Source of the DNA: Pseudomonadota bacterium
Lineage (GTDB): Bacteria; Pseudomonadota; Gammaproteobacteria; SZUA-229
Assembly (NCBI GenBank): GCA_030836935.1
Contig: JAUPMA010000191.1
Span: forward strand, 1 to 5,611
Direction: 5' to 3'
Length of the DNA stretch: 5,611 nucleotides
Shown here: positions 5,318-5,611 of the stretch, piece after piece
How positions within the stretch are numbered: the stretch's first letter is position 1
Layout of the letters: every line of letters begins with the position of its first letter
Notes under the pieces: generated by a model
The model's database searches: none
Told to the model about the DNA's origin: nothing
Seen by the model: only the letters and a program-made list of their open reading frames with translations
Program-made: the position numbers and the translations under genes

Positions 5318-5611
5318 ATGTTGCTGAATTTCACCAAAATGCATGGCCTGGGTAACGATTTTGTGGTGTTTGATGCCGTTAACCAGGCCGTTGCCCTCAC
5401 CCCGGAGCAGGTGCGCTTTATTGCTGACCGCCGCTTTGGCATTGGCTGTGATCAAATCCTTATGGTGGAAAAGCCGCAAACATCCGACGCTGAATTCCGC
5501 TATCGCATTTTTAATGCCGACGGCAGCGAGGTTGAGCAGTGCGGCAACGGCGCCCGCTGTTTTGCCCGCTTTGTGCAGGACAAGAAACTCACCCGCAGCC
5601 AGCGCATTCCG
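5318..5611 (+). CDS. dapF: Diaminopimelate epimerase (N-terminal 98 residues, cut by window edge)
   Basis: The frame is open from the ATG at 5318 to the end of the window. DapF converts LL-diaminopimelate to the meso form, the substrate of LysA and a peptidoglycan building block; it is a cofactor-independent cytoplasmic enzyme using two Cys. The start [20 protein letters not shown] carries the family signature KMHGLGNDF, and [20 protein letters not shown] (67-86) holds the first catalytic Cys, at residue 75. The second catalytic Cys lies beyond the window. Family length is about 275 residues, so roughly a third is seen. No Shine-Dalgarno sequence precedes the ATG. Because the cassette separates it from lysA and its upstream neighbour is transcribed the other way, dapF must have its own promoter between 5233 and 5317. 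Confidence 0.97.
   Translation, partial: MLLNFTKMHGLGNDFVVFDAVNQAVALTPEQVRFIADRRFGIGCDQILMVEKPQTSDAEFRYRIFNADGSEVEQCGNGARCFARFVQDKKLTRSQRIP

Noticed and set aside
5323..5340. Sigma-54 promoter for the regulator on the minus strand (TTGG ... GC)
   Set aside because: The GG to GC spacing is one base short of the required register.
5065..5355. Plus-strand frame of 96 codons, and a shorter leader peptide from the ATG at 5278, overlapping the dapF start
   Set aside because: Most of it is the antisense shadow of the regulator. The short version has AGGAG ten bases upstream, but that AGGAG is explained by the palindrome and the peptide resembles nothing.
5233..5442. N-terminal 70-residue extension of the sigma-54 regulator
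   Set aside because: It runs antisense through dapF, has no family resemblance, crosses the palindrome, and the ATG at 5232 has an ideal AGGAG seven bases upstream.
1..5611. CRISPR arrays, tRNA/rRNA genes, insertion sequences
   Set aside because: I saw no spaced direct repeats, no tRNA-like cloverleaf or rRNA sequence, and no transposase motif or terminal repeats.

Overview
The window looks chromosomal and gammaproteobacterial. The evidence is a short lipoprotein of the LptM/YifL type next to lysA, a DapF start that reads very like the enterobacterial enzyme, intact sigma-54 machinery, and moderate base composition (near half G+C by eye). I cannot name a genus. There are six genes; the first and last are cut by the window edges.

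Layout. (1) 1-1254, minus strand: N-terminal 418 residues of a membrane sensor (TM, periplasmic domain, TM, HAMP, coiled coil), probably a histidine kinase. (2) 1299-2680, plus strand: lptM and lysA, two bases apart, divergent from the sensor across 44 bp. (3) 2681-5317: a two-unit cassette between lysA and dapF, genes that are often adjacent in gammaproteobacteria. Its left unit reads rightward: a palindrome (2723-2749), a -24/-12 sigma-54 promoter (2827-2841), a secreted acidic 70-residue protein (2897-3109), a secreted rhodanese-domain protein (3138-3788) and a strong intrinsic terminator (3817-3848). Its right unit reads leftward: a PAS-AAA+-Fis sigma-54 activator (3916-5232), with a perfect 13-bp inverted repeat (5238-5269) over its ribosome binding site. 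(4) 5318-5611, plus strand: the first 98 codons of dapF.

How they may work together. lysA and dapF act in the diaminopimelate/lysine pathway, and LptM assists assembly of the outer-membrane LPS translocon. The cassette appears self-contained. The activator has a Cys/His-rich PAS domain and no receiver domain, so it probably senses a small molecule or redox/metal state directly. The palindromes before each unit share the 9-mer GTCATGACA, so the activator may bind both: as an enhancer about 115 bp upstream of the sigma-54 start site for the rhodanese operon, and as an autoregulatory site at its own gene. The output is periplasmic and thiol-based (rhodanese with four Cys; small partner with one Cys). 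I infer a response to sulfur, redox or a thiophilic agent. The inducer and substrate cannot be read from the sequence, and I know of no described system with this exact composition.
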